NCBI GenBank assembly: GCA_963710275.1
Contig: CAVPZS010000011.1
Span: 1-64,000, forward strand
Direction: 5' to 3'
Source of the DNA: Rhodoblastus sp963710275
Lineage (GTDB): Bacteria > Pseudomonadota > Alphaproteobacteria > Rhizobiales > Beijerinckiaceae
Length of the DNA: 64,000 nt
Shown here in pieces: positions 47,466-56,379 of the stretch. The stretch's first letter is position 1, and every line of letters starts with the position of its first letter. Below the pieces are notes generated by a model. It saw only the letters and a list, made by a program, of their open reading frames with translations. It did no database searches and had not been told where the DNA came from. Position numbers and translations under genes: made by a program.

Positions 47466-49207
47466 TAGCGGATCGTCACCTGCCCGACCTCAACGCCAGC
47501 GGGATCGAACACATGCGCGGCGCAGGCCATGCAGGGATCGAAACTGTGAATCGTGCGCAGCACTTCCAGGGGCTGGTCCGCCAGCGCCAATTTATGGCGT
47601 CCGTCCATCAGCGCCGCCTCATAGGGGCCATGCTGCCCCCTGTCGTCTTGCGGACCGGCGTTCCATGTCGTCGGCACGACGGCCTGATAATTCTTGATCT
47701 TGCCCTCGTCGATGACGATCCAATGCCCCAGCGCCCCGCGCGGCCCCTCGATCGTGCCAATGCCCTGGGCATGTCTCGGCCAGCTCGCGGGCTCCCATTT
47801 TTCATCATTGAACGTCCGCAAATCGCCGGCCGCGATATTGGCCATCAGGCTGTCGTGCCAGCCGGCCATCCGGTCGACCAGCAACTTGCTTTCGATTCCG
47901 CGCGCCAGGATGCGGCCCAAGGTCGAATAAATGGCGTCGAAGGGTAACCCCAGCCGCCCGAGCGTTTCCGCCGTCAGCGCCTTCGCGGGAGCGTCTCCGG
48001 CGGCATGCAGCAGCGCCAGTCGAGCCAGTGGCCCGACCTCCATCGGCTTGCCGCGCCAACGCGGCGCCTTCACCCAGGAATAGGCGCCGCCAGGATCGAG
48101 ATGTTCGAACGGTGGCGGCGGCCCGGTATAGTCGAGGGCCGTTTCGCCCTCAAATGGATGCAGCGCCCCGTTCTGGCCCTTGGCGTATTTGTACCAGGAA
48201 TGCGCGACATATTCCTGGATCTGCTCCGGGTCCTCAAGATCGACGGGAAGGATTTTTGTGAGATCGCGACCGAGCACGACGCCGCGCGGCACACCAAACC
48301 CATTGCCAGCCGTCGGACCGGCGAAATCGCCATAGGTCATGAAATTGCCGACGCCTTCTCCGCGTGAAAACCAGTCCTTGTAGCCGCCGCCGATGGCGAC
48401 CAGATCGGGAAGATAGACGCCCTCGACGAAACTCCTCATGGTCTCGATCAATTGACGCACCCGGATCAGTCCGGTCATCGACACCGCGGTCGCGTCGCCG
48501 CCGCCTGGAAGCTTGGCGTCGATGGCGATGGCGCAAGGCGCGCCGCCGACGGCGACGTTGGGATGTGGATTCTTGCCGCCGAATATGGTCAGGACTTCGC
48601 CGATTTCCCGTTGCCAGGCCAGGGCCTCAAAATAATGCGACAGGGCGATCAGGTCGACTTCCGGCGCGAGCTTGTAGTCAGGATGACCCCACCAGCCGTT
48701 GGAAAATATTCCCAGCTGCCCAGACTTCACAAAACCCTTCAGCCGGTCTTGCGCGGCGGCGAACGAGGCGACCGACGTGTCGCGATAGCCGAGCCCGGCG
48801 GCGATTCGCGCGGCGGCCTGCGGGTCGGCCTTCAGCGCATTGAGAGGATTGACCCAATCCAGCGCCTGAAGATGATAGAAATGGATGACATGATCCTGCA
48901 GCATCTGGGCGCCGACCATCAGGTTACGGATCAGTTCTGCATTCGCTGGAATTTTTATGGCGAGCGCATCCTCCACCGCCCGCACCGAGGCGAGCCCATG
49001 CACCAGGGTGCAGACGCCGCAGATGCGCTGCGCGAAAGCCCAGGCGTCGCGAGGATCGCGATCGCGCAATATGATCTCGATGCCGCGCACCTGGGTGCCC
49101 GCGCTGATCGCCCTGACGACATTTCCCGCGGCGTCGATCTCGGCCTCGATCCGCAAATGCCCTTCGATCCGGGTGATCGGATCGACGACGATGGTCCGGG
49201 TGGTCAT
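47465..49207 (-). CDS. hynL: [NiFe] hydrogenase large subunit (Isp-type, group 1e-like)
   Basis: A 580-residue catalytic subunit. The Ni-Fe ligands are in RICGVCTLVH (L1, near residue 62) and DPCMACAAH (L2, near the C-terminus). After the final His comes the peptide VFDPAGVEVGQVTIR that the HupD-type protease removes. With HynS it oxidises H2 (or evolves it). Gene order hynS-isp1-isp2-hynL marks the Isp type known from Thiocapsa. AAGGA precedes the ATG; isp2 ends three bases before. Confidence 0.96.
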   Translation of the reverse strand: MTTRTIVVDPITRIEGHLRIEAEIDAAGNVVRAISAGTQVRGIEIILRDRDPRDAWAFAQRICGVCTLVHGLASVRAVEDALAIKIPANAELIRNLMVGAQMLQDHVIHFYHLQALDWVNPLNALKADPQAAARIAAGLGYRDTSVASFAAAQDRLKGFVKSGQLGIFSNGWWGHPDYKLAPEVDLIALSHYFEALAWQREIGEVLTIFGGKNPHPNVAVGGAPCAIAIDAKLPGGGDATAVSMTGLIRVRQLIETMRSFVEGVYLPDLVAIGGGYKDWFSRGEGVGNFMTYGDFAGPTAGNGFGVPRGVVLGRDLTKILPVDLEDPEQIQEYVAHSWYKYAKGQNGALHPFEGETALDYTGPPPPFEHLDPGGAYSWVKAPRWRGKPMEVGPLARLALLHAAGDAPAKALTAETLGRLGLPFDAIYSTLGRILARGIESKLLVDRMAGWHDSLMANIAAGDLRTFNDEKWEPASWPRHAQGIGTIEGPRGALGHWIVIDEGKIKNYQAVVPTTWNAGPQDDRGQHGPYEAALMDGRHKLALADQPLEVLRTIHSFDPCMACAAHVFDPAGVEVGQVTIR

Positions 49208-49210
49208 GAA

Positions 49211-50512
49211 TTAATCCTTGAGGTTATCGGCGACCAGTTCCAGCAGGCTGGCGACTTCCTTGTTCCAGCCTGCGGCCTTGCCGCCATGGTCCAGCGTTTG
49301 CCGACAGCCTGAGCAGGAGGTGAACACCTTGGCGGCGCCGGTCGCCTCGACCTGCCGCTGCTTGATTGCGAACGCCTTGTCGCGCAAGGGCTGCGCGCGC
49401 TTGATGAGGGCGACGCCGCCGCCGCCGCCGCAGCACCAGTTTTCTTCGCCGGCGTCCTCCATCTCGTGCAAATCAACCCCGAGACTTTCAAGGATCGCTC
49501 GCGGCGCCGCGGTGGCGCCCCCACGCCGCGACAGCTGGCAGGCGTCGTGATAGGTCGCCGTTTGCGGCGCCTTGTTCACGCGGATTTTTCCGTCCGCGAG
49601 GCCTTCAGCGAGCAACTCGGTGATCTGCACGATCCGGAACGGCAGGTCGCCTCCGTAAGCATTGGCGGCCTCCCAGCGCATCTCGGTCAAGGAATGGCCG
49701 CATTCCGGCATGACAACCGTTTTGGCGCCGCAGGCGATGGCAGCCTTGACAATGCCGAGCGTGATTTTGCGCTGACCCACGCGGTCGCCCGCCGTCAAGG
49801 CGACGTTGTCGGCGTCGAAGCCATCGGTGCGAAAGGACCAGGATGCGCCCATGTGATTGAGGATTTTGGCGATTGCCGCCATGGAAGAGGGATAAGTCTT
49901 CAGGTCGATGGAAGATATGGTCGGGACGATCTCCGCCCTCGCCTCGTCGACATGCATGACGACCCCATGTTTCGCGCCAATGTCATGCAGCGCATCCTGC
50001 AATTGCGGCGTGCTCATCCCGAACGGACTGCCTGTGGCTTTTTCCTTTTCGGCGAGAATGCCCAGGAAATCGGGTGGCGTCATGCCCGCGACATACATGC
50101 CGTGCCGCGCCTGTTCGACGAGATCGGCGATATCGATTCCCATCGGGCAGATCAGCGAACAGCGCCCGCACATGTTGCAGGAATCATAGAGCAGCTCCTG
50201 CCATTGCATCAGCTCGTCAGCGCTGATCTTCGGCGTCAGGCCGAGCAGTTTGTAGACGAAGGCGAAGGGCCCCATCTCGCGCTCATAGGCCTGCTTGAAA
50301 GGCGCGACCTTGTGGATCGGCGTATAGCGTGGGTCGCCGGTCTGCACATAGAACTGGCAAGCCTCGGCGCAGCGCCCGCAATGGATGCAGGAATCCAGCG
50401 CCAGAGCCGAAGATGGCCCGATGTCGGCAAGAAAACCGCGCATGGCCTTGGCCACCTGCGCATCATCGGGGCGGATCGCGCCAGTCGCTGGCGGGGTCGG
50501 GACAATGTTCAT
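49211..50512 (-). CDS. isp2: Isp2, HdrD/DsrK-like iron-sulfur electron carrier
   Basis: A 433-residue protein. Two [4Fe-4S] motifs (CIHCGRCAEAC and CNMCGRCSLICPMG) are followed by a CCG-type domain with CCGGGGG and SCSGC elements as in heterodisulfide reductase HdrD. It should pass electrons between the hydrogenase dimer and Isp1. Its start overlaps the isp1 stop by four bases. Confidence 0.92.
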   Translation of the reverse strand: MNIVPTPPATGAIRPDDAQVAKAMRGFLADIGPSSALALDSCIHCGRCAEACQFYVQTGDPRYTPIHKVAPFKQAYEREMGPFAFVYKLLGLTPKISADELMQWQELLYDSCNMCGRCSLICPMGIDIADLVEQARHGMYVAGMTPPDFLGILAEKEKATGSPFGMSTPQLQDALHDIGAKHGVVMHVDEARAEIVPTISSIDLKTYPSSMAAIAKILNHMGASWSFRTDGFDADNVALTAGDRVGQRKITLGIVKAAIACGAKTVVMPECGHSLTEMRWEAANAYGGDLPFRIVQITELLAEGLADGKIRVNKAPQTATYHDACQLSRRGGATAAPRAILESLGVDLHEMEDAGEENWCCGGGGGVALIKRAQPLRDKAFAIKQRQVEATGAAKVFTSCSGCRQTLDHGGKAAGWNKEVASLLELVADNLKD

Positions 50513-51183
50513 GTGGCCGCGCCCTTACGACTGAAATTCATGCCCATGAGTCCGCGTCCGGCGAATACGAGACCGGCGTGCATCAACTTGCCGAAGGGCA
50601 GCCAGATCAACATCAGTTCGACGCTGATGATGTGCAGGGCAAGCAGAGTTTCGTAGCCGGCGATGGTCTCTCCTGACAGAAGAATTCCGGTCAAGACGGG
50701 AAGAAACACCAGCAGCCAGCTCAGGTAATCGTCCGCGGTCGATAACAGCCGCAAAACCGGATGATTGATGCGGCGAATGAGCAAGGCGATCATGCTTGCA
50801 AGCGTCACGCCGCTGACCAGCACGATGACGCCTTTCGGCAGGCCCGGCCAGCTCAGCCCGGTGAATTGATGGATCAGCTGGATGTGCGGCGCGCCTCCGA
50901 AGATGATGATCGCCAGCCCGATATGAAAGGTTGCGCTGAGCACGACGCTGACCGCGATCCTCTGCCAGAACGTGCGGCGGGGGACAAATCGCGTCAGGAT
51001 CGTCTTGGCGCCCCCTGCGACGCGTCCCGGGAGGCCATGCCTGGGCGCGGCGAATTGGGGTCGACGACGCAGCAGGATTAAAGCGACAAGTCGCCAGGCG
51101 ACGCCGGCTATAAGGATCAGGACCGACGCCTGCCAGGCTGGCCCGCGCGCAAATTCCAGCAAGGTCATGTCCAGGAAGGTCAT
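50509..51183 (-). CDS. isp1: Isp1, NarI-like membrane cytochrome b
   Basis: A 224-residue membrane protein with about five helices (WQASVLILIAGVAWRLVALI, VVLSATFHIGLAIIIFG, GVIVLVSGVTLASMIALLI, LLVFLPVLTGILL, LLALHIISVELMLIWLPFG) and His residues suited to heme b (ATFHIGLA, ALHIISVE, KLMHAG). It anchors the hydrogenase and hands electrons to quinone. Overlaps isp2 and starts 15 bases after hynS. Confidence 0.9.
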   Translation of the reverse strand: MTFLDMTLLEFARGPAWQASVLILIAGVAWRLVALILLRRRPQFAAPRHGLPGRVAGGAKTILTRFVPRRTFWQRIAVSVVLSATFHIGLAIIIFGGAPHIQLIHQFTGLSWPGLPKGVIVLVSGVTLASMIALLIRRINHPVLRLLSTADDYLSWLLVFLPVLTGILLSGETIAGYETLLALHIISVELMLIWLPFGKLMHAGLVFAGRGLMGMNFSRKGAAT

Positions 51184-51198
51184 GGCTTGTCCTCCGGT

Positions 51199-52275
51199 TC
51201 AGGACGCGAATCCAGGTTTTCCGCCTTGCTTCGCGCGGCCAGCGCCGCGGCGGCCCCTCCCGCGACGCCGACAGCGGCGGCGATGCCCGGCATTGCGCCA
51301 ACCAGTGGCGCTGCCGCCGGCGAGCGAGGTGTAAAAACCGCCCGCGTCCCAGAACTCCGGCTCGGAACAGCCGATGCAGCCATGACCCGACTGAATTGGA
51401 AAGCTGGTCCCGTTATTCCATTTGAGACTGGCGCAGGCGTTGTGGGTTGTAGGTCCCTTGCACCCGAGCTCGAACAGGCACCAGCCCTGGCGCGCGCCTT
51501 CGTCGTCGAAGGAATGCGCGAACTTGCCCTGGTCGTAGAAGGCGCGGCGATAGCATTGATCGTGGATGGTGGCGCCGAAATAGGCGAGCGGACGCTTGCG
51601 CTCGTCGAGATCCGGCAGCTTGCCGAAGCTGATGAAATAGGCCAGCACGCCGCTGAGCACTTCCGGCACCGGCGGGCAGCCGGGAATATTGACGATCGGC
51701 TTGTTCGAGACGAGGTCCTCGACGCCGACCGCTCCGGTCGGATTGGGGAAGGCCTTCGGTATGCCGCCAAAGGCCGCGCAAGTGCCGATCGCCAGAATCG
51801 CTTTGGCGTCGGCGGCGACGTCGTGGAGCATGCTGAGATTGCTGCGCCCTCCGGTCAGGGAATAAACGCCGCTGTCCTTGGTCGGGATCGACCCATCAAT
51901 GGCCAGCAGATATTCGCCCTTGTTGGCGGCGATGGCGTCATGCAAGGTTTTCTCCGCCGCAGCGCCCGCCGCCGCCATCAGCGCTTCCTGATAATCCAGC
52001 GAGATGAAATCGAAGATGAGCTGGTCGATGGTCGGGCTCGACGAGCGCAGGAGCGTCTCGACGCAGCCCGTGCATTCCTGGAACGAAAGCCAGATGACCG
52101 AGCGCCGTTTCGCCTTGGCGAGATTGGCGGCCATCAGCGGCGCGACGCCGGGCGGCAAAGCCAGACTGGAGGCCATGGCGATGGCGAATTTGAGCAAGAC
52201 TTCGTCGCCCGATGCCGCGAGCCAGGCGAGCATGTCGCCCAGGGTTTCCGTGTCGTCGTCTCGTGCATCTTGCAT
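51199..52275 (-). CDS. hynS: [NiFe] hydrogenase small subunit (Isp-type)
   Basis: A 358-residue small subunit with cluster ligands in FQECTGCVETLLRS, IGTCAAFGGIP, NIPGCPPVPEV, DQCYRR, GWCLFELGCKGPTTHNAC and SGHGCIGCSEPEFWD. The start overlaps the upstream gene's stop (TGATG). The expected Tat signal is missing in this frame, but the adjacent frame holds IGRRSL just before LLKFAIAMASSLALPPG; two opposite indels at about 52191-52220 would restore GRRSLLKF. The C-terminus after FYTSLAGGS is Arg/Gly-rich and atypical, perhaps another shift that removed the usual tail. Confidence 0.9.
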   Translation of the reverse strand: MQDARDDDTETLGDMLAWLAASGDEVLLKFAIAMASSLALPPGVAPLMAANLAKAKRRSVIWLSFQECTGCVETLLRSSSPTIDQLIFDFISLDYQEALMAAAGAAAEKTLHDAIAANKGEYLLAIDGSIPTKDSGVYSLTGGRSNLSMLHDVAADAKAILAIGTCAAFGGIPKAFPNPTGAVGVEDLVSNKPIVNIPGCPPVPEVLSGVLAYFISFGKLPDLDERKRPLAYFGATIHDQCYRRAFYDQGKFAHSFDDEGARQGWCLFELGCKGPTTHNACASLKWNNGTSFPIQSGHGCIGCSEPEFWDAGGFYTSLAGGSATGWRNAGHRRRCRRRGRGRRGAGRAKQGGKPGFAS

Positions 52276-52686
52276 CAGGCGGCCGATCTGCTGGTTGTAC
52301 ACGTGACATTTGCGGAGGCGAGCAGCAGCTTGCGGCCGCGTTTCACATCTTCCGCATCGGCCCGGATAATTTTCGGGACATAGGTCGTCTCGATCGAGCC
52401 GCGCGATCACTCGCCCCGACTCGTCGGCATGCTGCGTCCACCACACGCCGGGAAAACGGGTCTCACGAATTTCGCTGAGCCCGAAGGCGTCAAGCCCGGA
52501 CGTTGATTTCGCCGCGACCCAGACGACGTTCGAGCTCCGCGACACAAAACGGCGACAAAGGCAGGCCCAGCAGATCAATCGCTCCTTCCTCGCCTTTCTC
52601 GATCAGCTGCAACAGCAGTCCCGGAGACCTCGACAAGCAATGCGTCAACCAATTTGTCGTCATCGAGGAAATTGAAATCTGGTCAT
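52275..52686 (-). pseudogene. hupH: HupH/HyaF C-terminal-like hydrogenase maturation protein, multiply frameshifted
   Basis: Pieces in alternating frames give a HupH-C-like protein: DDDKLVDALLVEVSG, LLLQLIEKGEEGAIDLLGLP, CVAELERRLGRGEINVRA, DAFGLSEIRETRFPGVWW, then IETTYVPKIIRADAEDVKRG. Four shifts are needed (about 52665, 52622, 52494, 52390). Start ATG overlaps the hupD stop and the final TGA overlaps the hynS ATG, so the operon junctions are still perfect. HupH-type proteins help mature the small subunit's Fe-S clusters. Family assignment from memory; the gene is either decayed or badly assembled. Confidence 0.6.
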
Positions 52687-53221
52687 GCCGCCGCCAGCCA
52701 GTCCAGAACGTTCTCGGTGACTTTCCGACAGGCGACGGGAACCGATTGCGCCAGCGCTTCGCTGAGCGCGTCGCCCCAATCGATCGAGCTGCGGCTGCAT
52801 CGCCAGAAGGGCAAGATGCTTGGGCGACCAGCCTTCAAGCTTCGCCAGAGTCAGCATGTCCGAAAGACCAGCCTCATGGGCGCTGATGCGACCGCTTCGG
52901 CTGACATGGTCGTCGAGTTCGTGGCTCTCCAGCAGCCGCATCGCCCCCGCCTGTTCGCCCAGCAGCGCCGCATCGACGATGAGCACCGAAATCCGACTGG
53001 GTGAGCGTTTCCATCAGGCGAAACCCCAGCGTCCCGCCGTCGATGGCGCGCAGTCCTGACGGCGCGCCCGGATTCATTGCCAGGCTGCGCGCGACATGCA
53101 CGCCAACGCCGTCATCCGACAGCAGGATATTGCCAAGCCCGAGAACGATAACATCGCTGTACGCGCGGCCATGTTCGGCCAAGCTTGTTTTCGAGCTTGG
53201 ACAGCAACGACAGTCGTTCAT
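52683..53221 (-). CDS. hupD: Hydrogenase maturation protease, frameshifted
   Basis: The N-terminal frame has VIVLGLGNILLSDDGVGVHV and GGTLGFRLMETL, the Ni-binding protease signature. A shift near 52995 leads to VLIVDAALLGEQAGAM and the second conserved part DHVSRSGRISAHEAGLSDML; another near 52788 leads to SIDWGDALSEALAQSVPVAC and the stop at 52683. The whole is 178 residues, normal for HupD/HyaD. It cleaves the C-terminal peptide of HynL. AAGGA precedes the ATG. Confidence 0.78.
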
Positions 53222-53328
53222 CAGCTCTTTTCCTTGGAGGCGTCGCCGAAACTATTGCGCATCCTGATGTTTCCGCGTCGGCGTGGTCGAGCGTGGACGT
53301 TATTTGGTCGAAAAGGCGCCCACGTCGC

Positions 53329-53508
53329 CTAGGCGTCCGCCTCGGTCATGACCTGAAGCGCATGGCCGGCATGGATGAGAACATAATCGCCAACGACAAC
53401 GGGGCAGTCGAGCAGGTCAAGCCTGATTTCACGTCGGATTCCTCTGGCTTCACAACACGCGCGATGGTTTTCGACGCTGGTGATGCGCATTGGGATGGTG
53501 ACACACAT
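53329..53508 (-). CDS. hypC: Hydrogenase maturation chaperone HypC
   Basis: A 59-residue protein beginning MCVTIPMRITSVENHRA, with the essential N-terminal Cys of HypC/HupF, and ending GDYVLIHAGHALQVMTEADA, the conserved HypC finish. It is shorter than most HypC (75-95 aa) but complete. HypC carries the Fe(CN)2CO precursor to the large subunit. First gene of the hydrogenase operon, 56 bp behind motif copy 18. No hypA, B, D, E or F is in the window. Confidence 0.85.
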   Translation of the reverse strand: MCVTIPMRITSVENHRACCEARGIRREIRLDLLDCPVVVGDYVLIHAGHALQVMTEADA

Positions 53509-53564
53509 GCACGGAACTCGCCTGGTTGTTTCCGACGCCGAAAAATAGTCGCTTTCGGCAGCCG

Positions 53565-53586
53565 AGACAGGTTCGGAATCTACTCA
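53565..53586 (-). promoter_or_regulatory. Island motif copy 18 (upstream of hydrogenase operon)
   Basis: Minus strand TGAGTA-GA-TTCCGA-AC-CTGTCT, 56 bp before hypC; CTATTT follows 17 bp on. Confidence 0.8.
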
Positions 53587-53623
53587 CGCAGGCTCGTGGT
53601 TTCGGCGGCAGCGAAGCTCCGCG

Positions 53624-54429
53624 TCAATGGCCCTGGAAGCTCGGGGCGCGTTTTGCGAGGAAAGCGGACGTTCCCTCCGCCTTGTCTTCCGTCGAGGCGC
53701 ATATCGCAAAAAGCGAACCTTCAAGCGCAAGACCTTCCGGCAAACTGGTCTCCATTCCCTTGTTCACCGCTTCAATCGCAAATTTTATGGCAAGCGGCGC
53801 ATTGGCTCCGATTTGCCGTAGAATTGTCTCGGCGCGCGCGATCAAATCGGCATGCGGAACGATCTCGTTGACCAGGCCCAGTCGGTAGGATTCCTGAGCG
53901 TCGACCATCGCGCCCGTCAGGATCAGCTGCAAAGCTCGTCCCTTGCCAACCAGACGCGCCAGCCGCTGCGTTCCGCCAAAACCGGGAATGAGGCCAAGCT
54001 TGACCTCGGGCTGACCGAATTTCGCGTTATCGGCCGCCAGCCGGATGGTGGAAGCCATCGCGGCTTCGCATCCCCCGCCCAAAGCATAACCATTCACCGC
54101 CGCAATCACCGGCTTGCCGAACGTCTCGATGAGATCGAGCAAAGCCTGGCCCTGGCGCGAATAGGCCTCGGCTTCGACGACGCTAAGCCGCGCAAGCTCG
54201 CCAATGTCAGCCCCCGCGATGAACGCTCTGTAGCCGCGGCGCCGGTGAGGATGACCCCGAGGACCGAAGCGTCCTCCCGGGCGGTCTCGAAAGCCTCCCG
54301 GAGTTGCGTCAATGTGACCTGATCAAGGGCATTGAGAACCTTGGGCCGGTTGATGGTGATAATGGCGATCGCGTCCTTGCATTCATAAAGGACGTTGGCG
54401 ACCGACGTGGGCTCGACTGCGACGTTCAT
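53624..54429 (-). CDS. Enoyl-CoA hydratase/isomerase, frameshifted
   Basis: Joined at about 54231-54243 this is a 268-residue crotonase: AIAIITINRPKVLNALDQVT, oxyanion loop RAFIAGADIGEL, second loop VNGYALGGGCEAAMASTIRL, then FGQPEVKLGLIPGFGGTQRL with the two acidic residues. Inserting one base joins GVILTGA to YRAFIAGAD. It hydrates enoyl-CoA to 3-hydroxyacyl-CoA. GGAG precedes the ATG; motif copy 19 is 58 bp upstream. Divergent from the CoA-transferase operon. Confidence 0.88.
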
Positions 54430-54487
54430 GCTGATCCGCTCCGATTGATTGCGCTCGATCTTGCAGTTCATCGGCGCGGGCGTACAA

Positions 54488-54509
54488 AACCAGCGTCGGA
54501 ATCTACTCA
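54488..54509 (-). promoter_or_regulatory. Island motif copy 19 (upstream of enoyl-CoA hydratase)
   Basis: Minus strand TGAGTA-GA-TTCCGA-CG-CTGGTT, 58 bp before 54429; back-to-back with copy 20 (43 bp apart). Confidence 0.75.
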
Positions 54510-54552
54510 CATCCCTTGCGCTCCTGCGGTCCGGCGCCGGCATCCGTCAGCG

Positions 54553-54574
54553 TGAGTACATTCCGAACCTGTCT
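54553..54574 (+). promoter_or_regulatory. Island motif copy 20 (upstream of CoA-transferase operon)
   Basis: TGAGTA-CA-TTCCGA-AC-CTGTCT, 80 bp before the ATG at 54655. Confidence 0.78.
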
Positions 54575-54654
54575 TTCCGAAGCGTCGCGGCGCTTGATCC
54601 CCTGGCCAATCAAGCAGGCGCTCTTGCAGCCGTTTCGGTTCGAAAGGATGTTTC

Positions 54655-56360
54655 ATGTCCAAAGTCATTTCCGCCAGCGACGCCATAGCGCTGATCAAGG
54701 ACGGCGTTACAGTCGGCGCTGCGGCCTGCGCGATATCCGGCTGGCCGGAAGAAATCGCGATCGCCATGGAAAAGCGCTTTCTCGCCTCCGGCCATCCCGC
54801 CAAATTGACGATCGTCCACGCCGCCGGCGTCGGCGACTGGGCGACCAAAGGCACGCAGCATTTCGCACATGACGGGATGGTCGCGCGCTGGATCGGCGGC
54901 CATTGCGGCCTGTCGCCAGACTTCGCCAAGATGATCCTCAGCGGCGGTTGCGAAGGCTATAACCTGCCGCAAGGGGTCATCGCGCAATTGTGGCGAGAGA
55001 TCGCCGGTCATCGTCCCGGGCTGATCACCAAAACCGGCCTCGGCACTTTCGTCGACCCTCGTATCGAGGGCGGCAAAATGAACGCGATCTCGACCAAAGA
55101 CCTGGTCAAAGTGATCGCCTTCGAGGGCGAGGAATGGCTGTTCTATCCAAGCTTTCCCGTTGACGTCGCCATCATACGCGGCACCACCGCGGATGAGAAC
55201 GGCAACCTGACCGTCGACGACGAAGGCGCCCTGTTCGAAATCCTGCCATTGGCCCAGGCGACAAAGAACAGCGGTGGCATTGTCATCGCCGAAGTCGAAT
55301 ATGTCGCCGAGCCTGGTACCTTGAATCCAAAATCGGTGCGCGTGCCCGGCGTCCTGATTGACCATATCGTAGTCTCGGCTCCAGGAAATCATTGGCAGTC
55401 CGCCCTCACCCCCTTCAATCCGGCTTATTCCGGCGCCTCCAAGTCGCCGATGGTCGATGTCCCGCCAATGGCGCTCAATGAACGGCTCATCATTGCGCGT
55501 CGCGCCGCGATGGAACTGTCCTCCGGTTGCACCATAAATCTCGGCGTCGGCATCCCCCAGGGAATAGGATCGGTTGCGGCCGTCGAATGCGTCTCCGACC
55601 TGCTGTCGATGACCTCGGAAACGGGAACGATCGGCGGCATTCCGGCCGATGGCAAGGACTTCGGCATGTCGCGCGACGCCGACGCCTTCGTCGAGCAGCA
55701 GGTGCAGTTCGACTGGTACAGCGGCGGCGGCCTCGATATCGCCTTCGAGAGCTTTGCCCAGGTCGATACGGCCGCCAATGTCAATGTCAGCAAGTTCAAC
55801 GGCAAGTCGGTCGGTTGCGGCGGGTTCATCGACATCACCCAGCACGCCAAGAAGGTCGTCTATGTCGGCAGCTTTACAGCCGGCGGACTGAAAGTCGCCG
55901 TCGCCGACGGCAAGCTGTCGATCGAAAGCGAAGGCAAACACAAAAAATTCGTCGGCGCGGTCGAGCAGATCACCGCCAGCGGCGCCTATGCGACCATGGT
56001 CAAGCAGAAGGTGCTGTTCGTCACCGAACGCGCGGTATTCGAGCTGCAGGACGGCAGCCTCACTTGGTCGAAGTCGCGCCCGGCGTCGATGTCGAGAAGG
56101 ATATCCTCGCGCTGATGGATTTCAAGCCGAAGGTTTCGGCCAATCTGAAACCCATGCCGAGCAGTCTTTTCCGCCCGAAATGGGGCGGGCTCCGCGCCGT
56201 CATCGAAGTCGAAGAGCAGCAAGAAATTTCCTGCCGCCGCCTGACGTCCGTTCGGCGATCAACGGTTCGCCGAACGCGCACTAGTTTTTGCCTCCACGCG
56301 CTTTCTTCACGCGATCAGGCATCCACTTCGTTTGAAAACGCTTCAGTCCGCAAAGTTTGA
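54655..56360 (+). CDS. Acetate/propionate CoA-transferase-like protein, frameshifted
   Basis: A family I CoA-transferase of the Pct/YdiF type: first half KVISASDAIALIKDGVTVG, second half MELSSGCTINLGVGIPQGIG with catalytic Glu in MTSETGTIGGIP and GGGLDIAFESFAQVD. The frame breaks near 56062; one added base continues as LVEVAPGVDVEKDILALMDF and KPKVSANLKPM, the usual end. It moves CoA between acetate/propionate/3-ketoacids. First gene of the operon to 60345. Confidence 0.87.
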
Positions 56361-56379
56361 ATCAGAGAAGGTAGAAACG

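Noticed and set aside
2349..54574. Treating the motif pairs as REP/MITE inverted repeats
   Set aside because: Copies are only 22 bp, often single, always oriented toward a start codon, and the DNA between paired copies is not conserved. A regulatory site explains this better.
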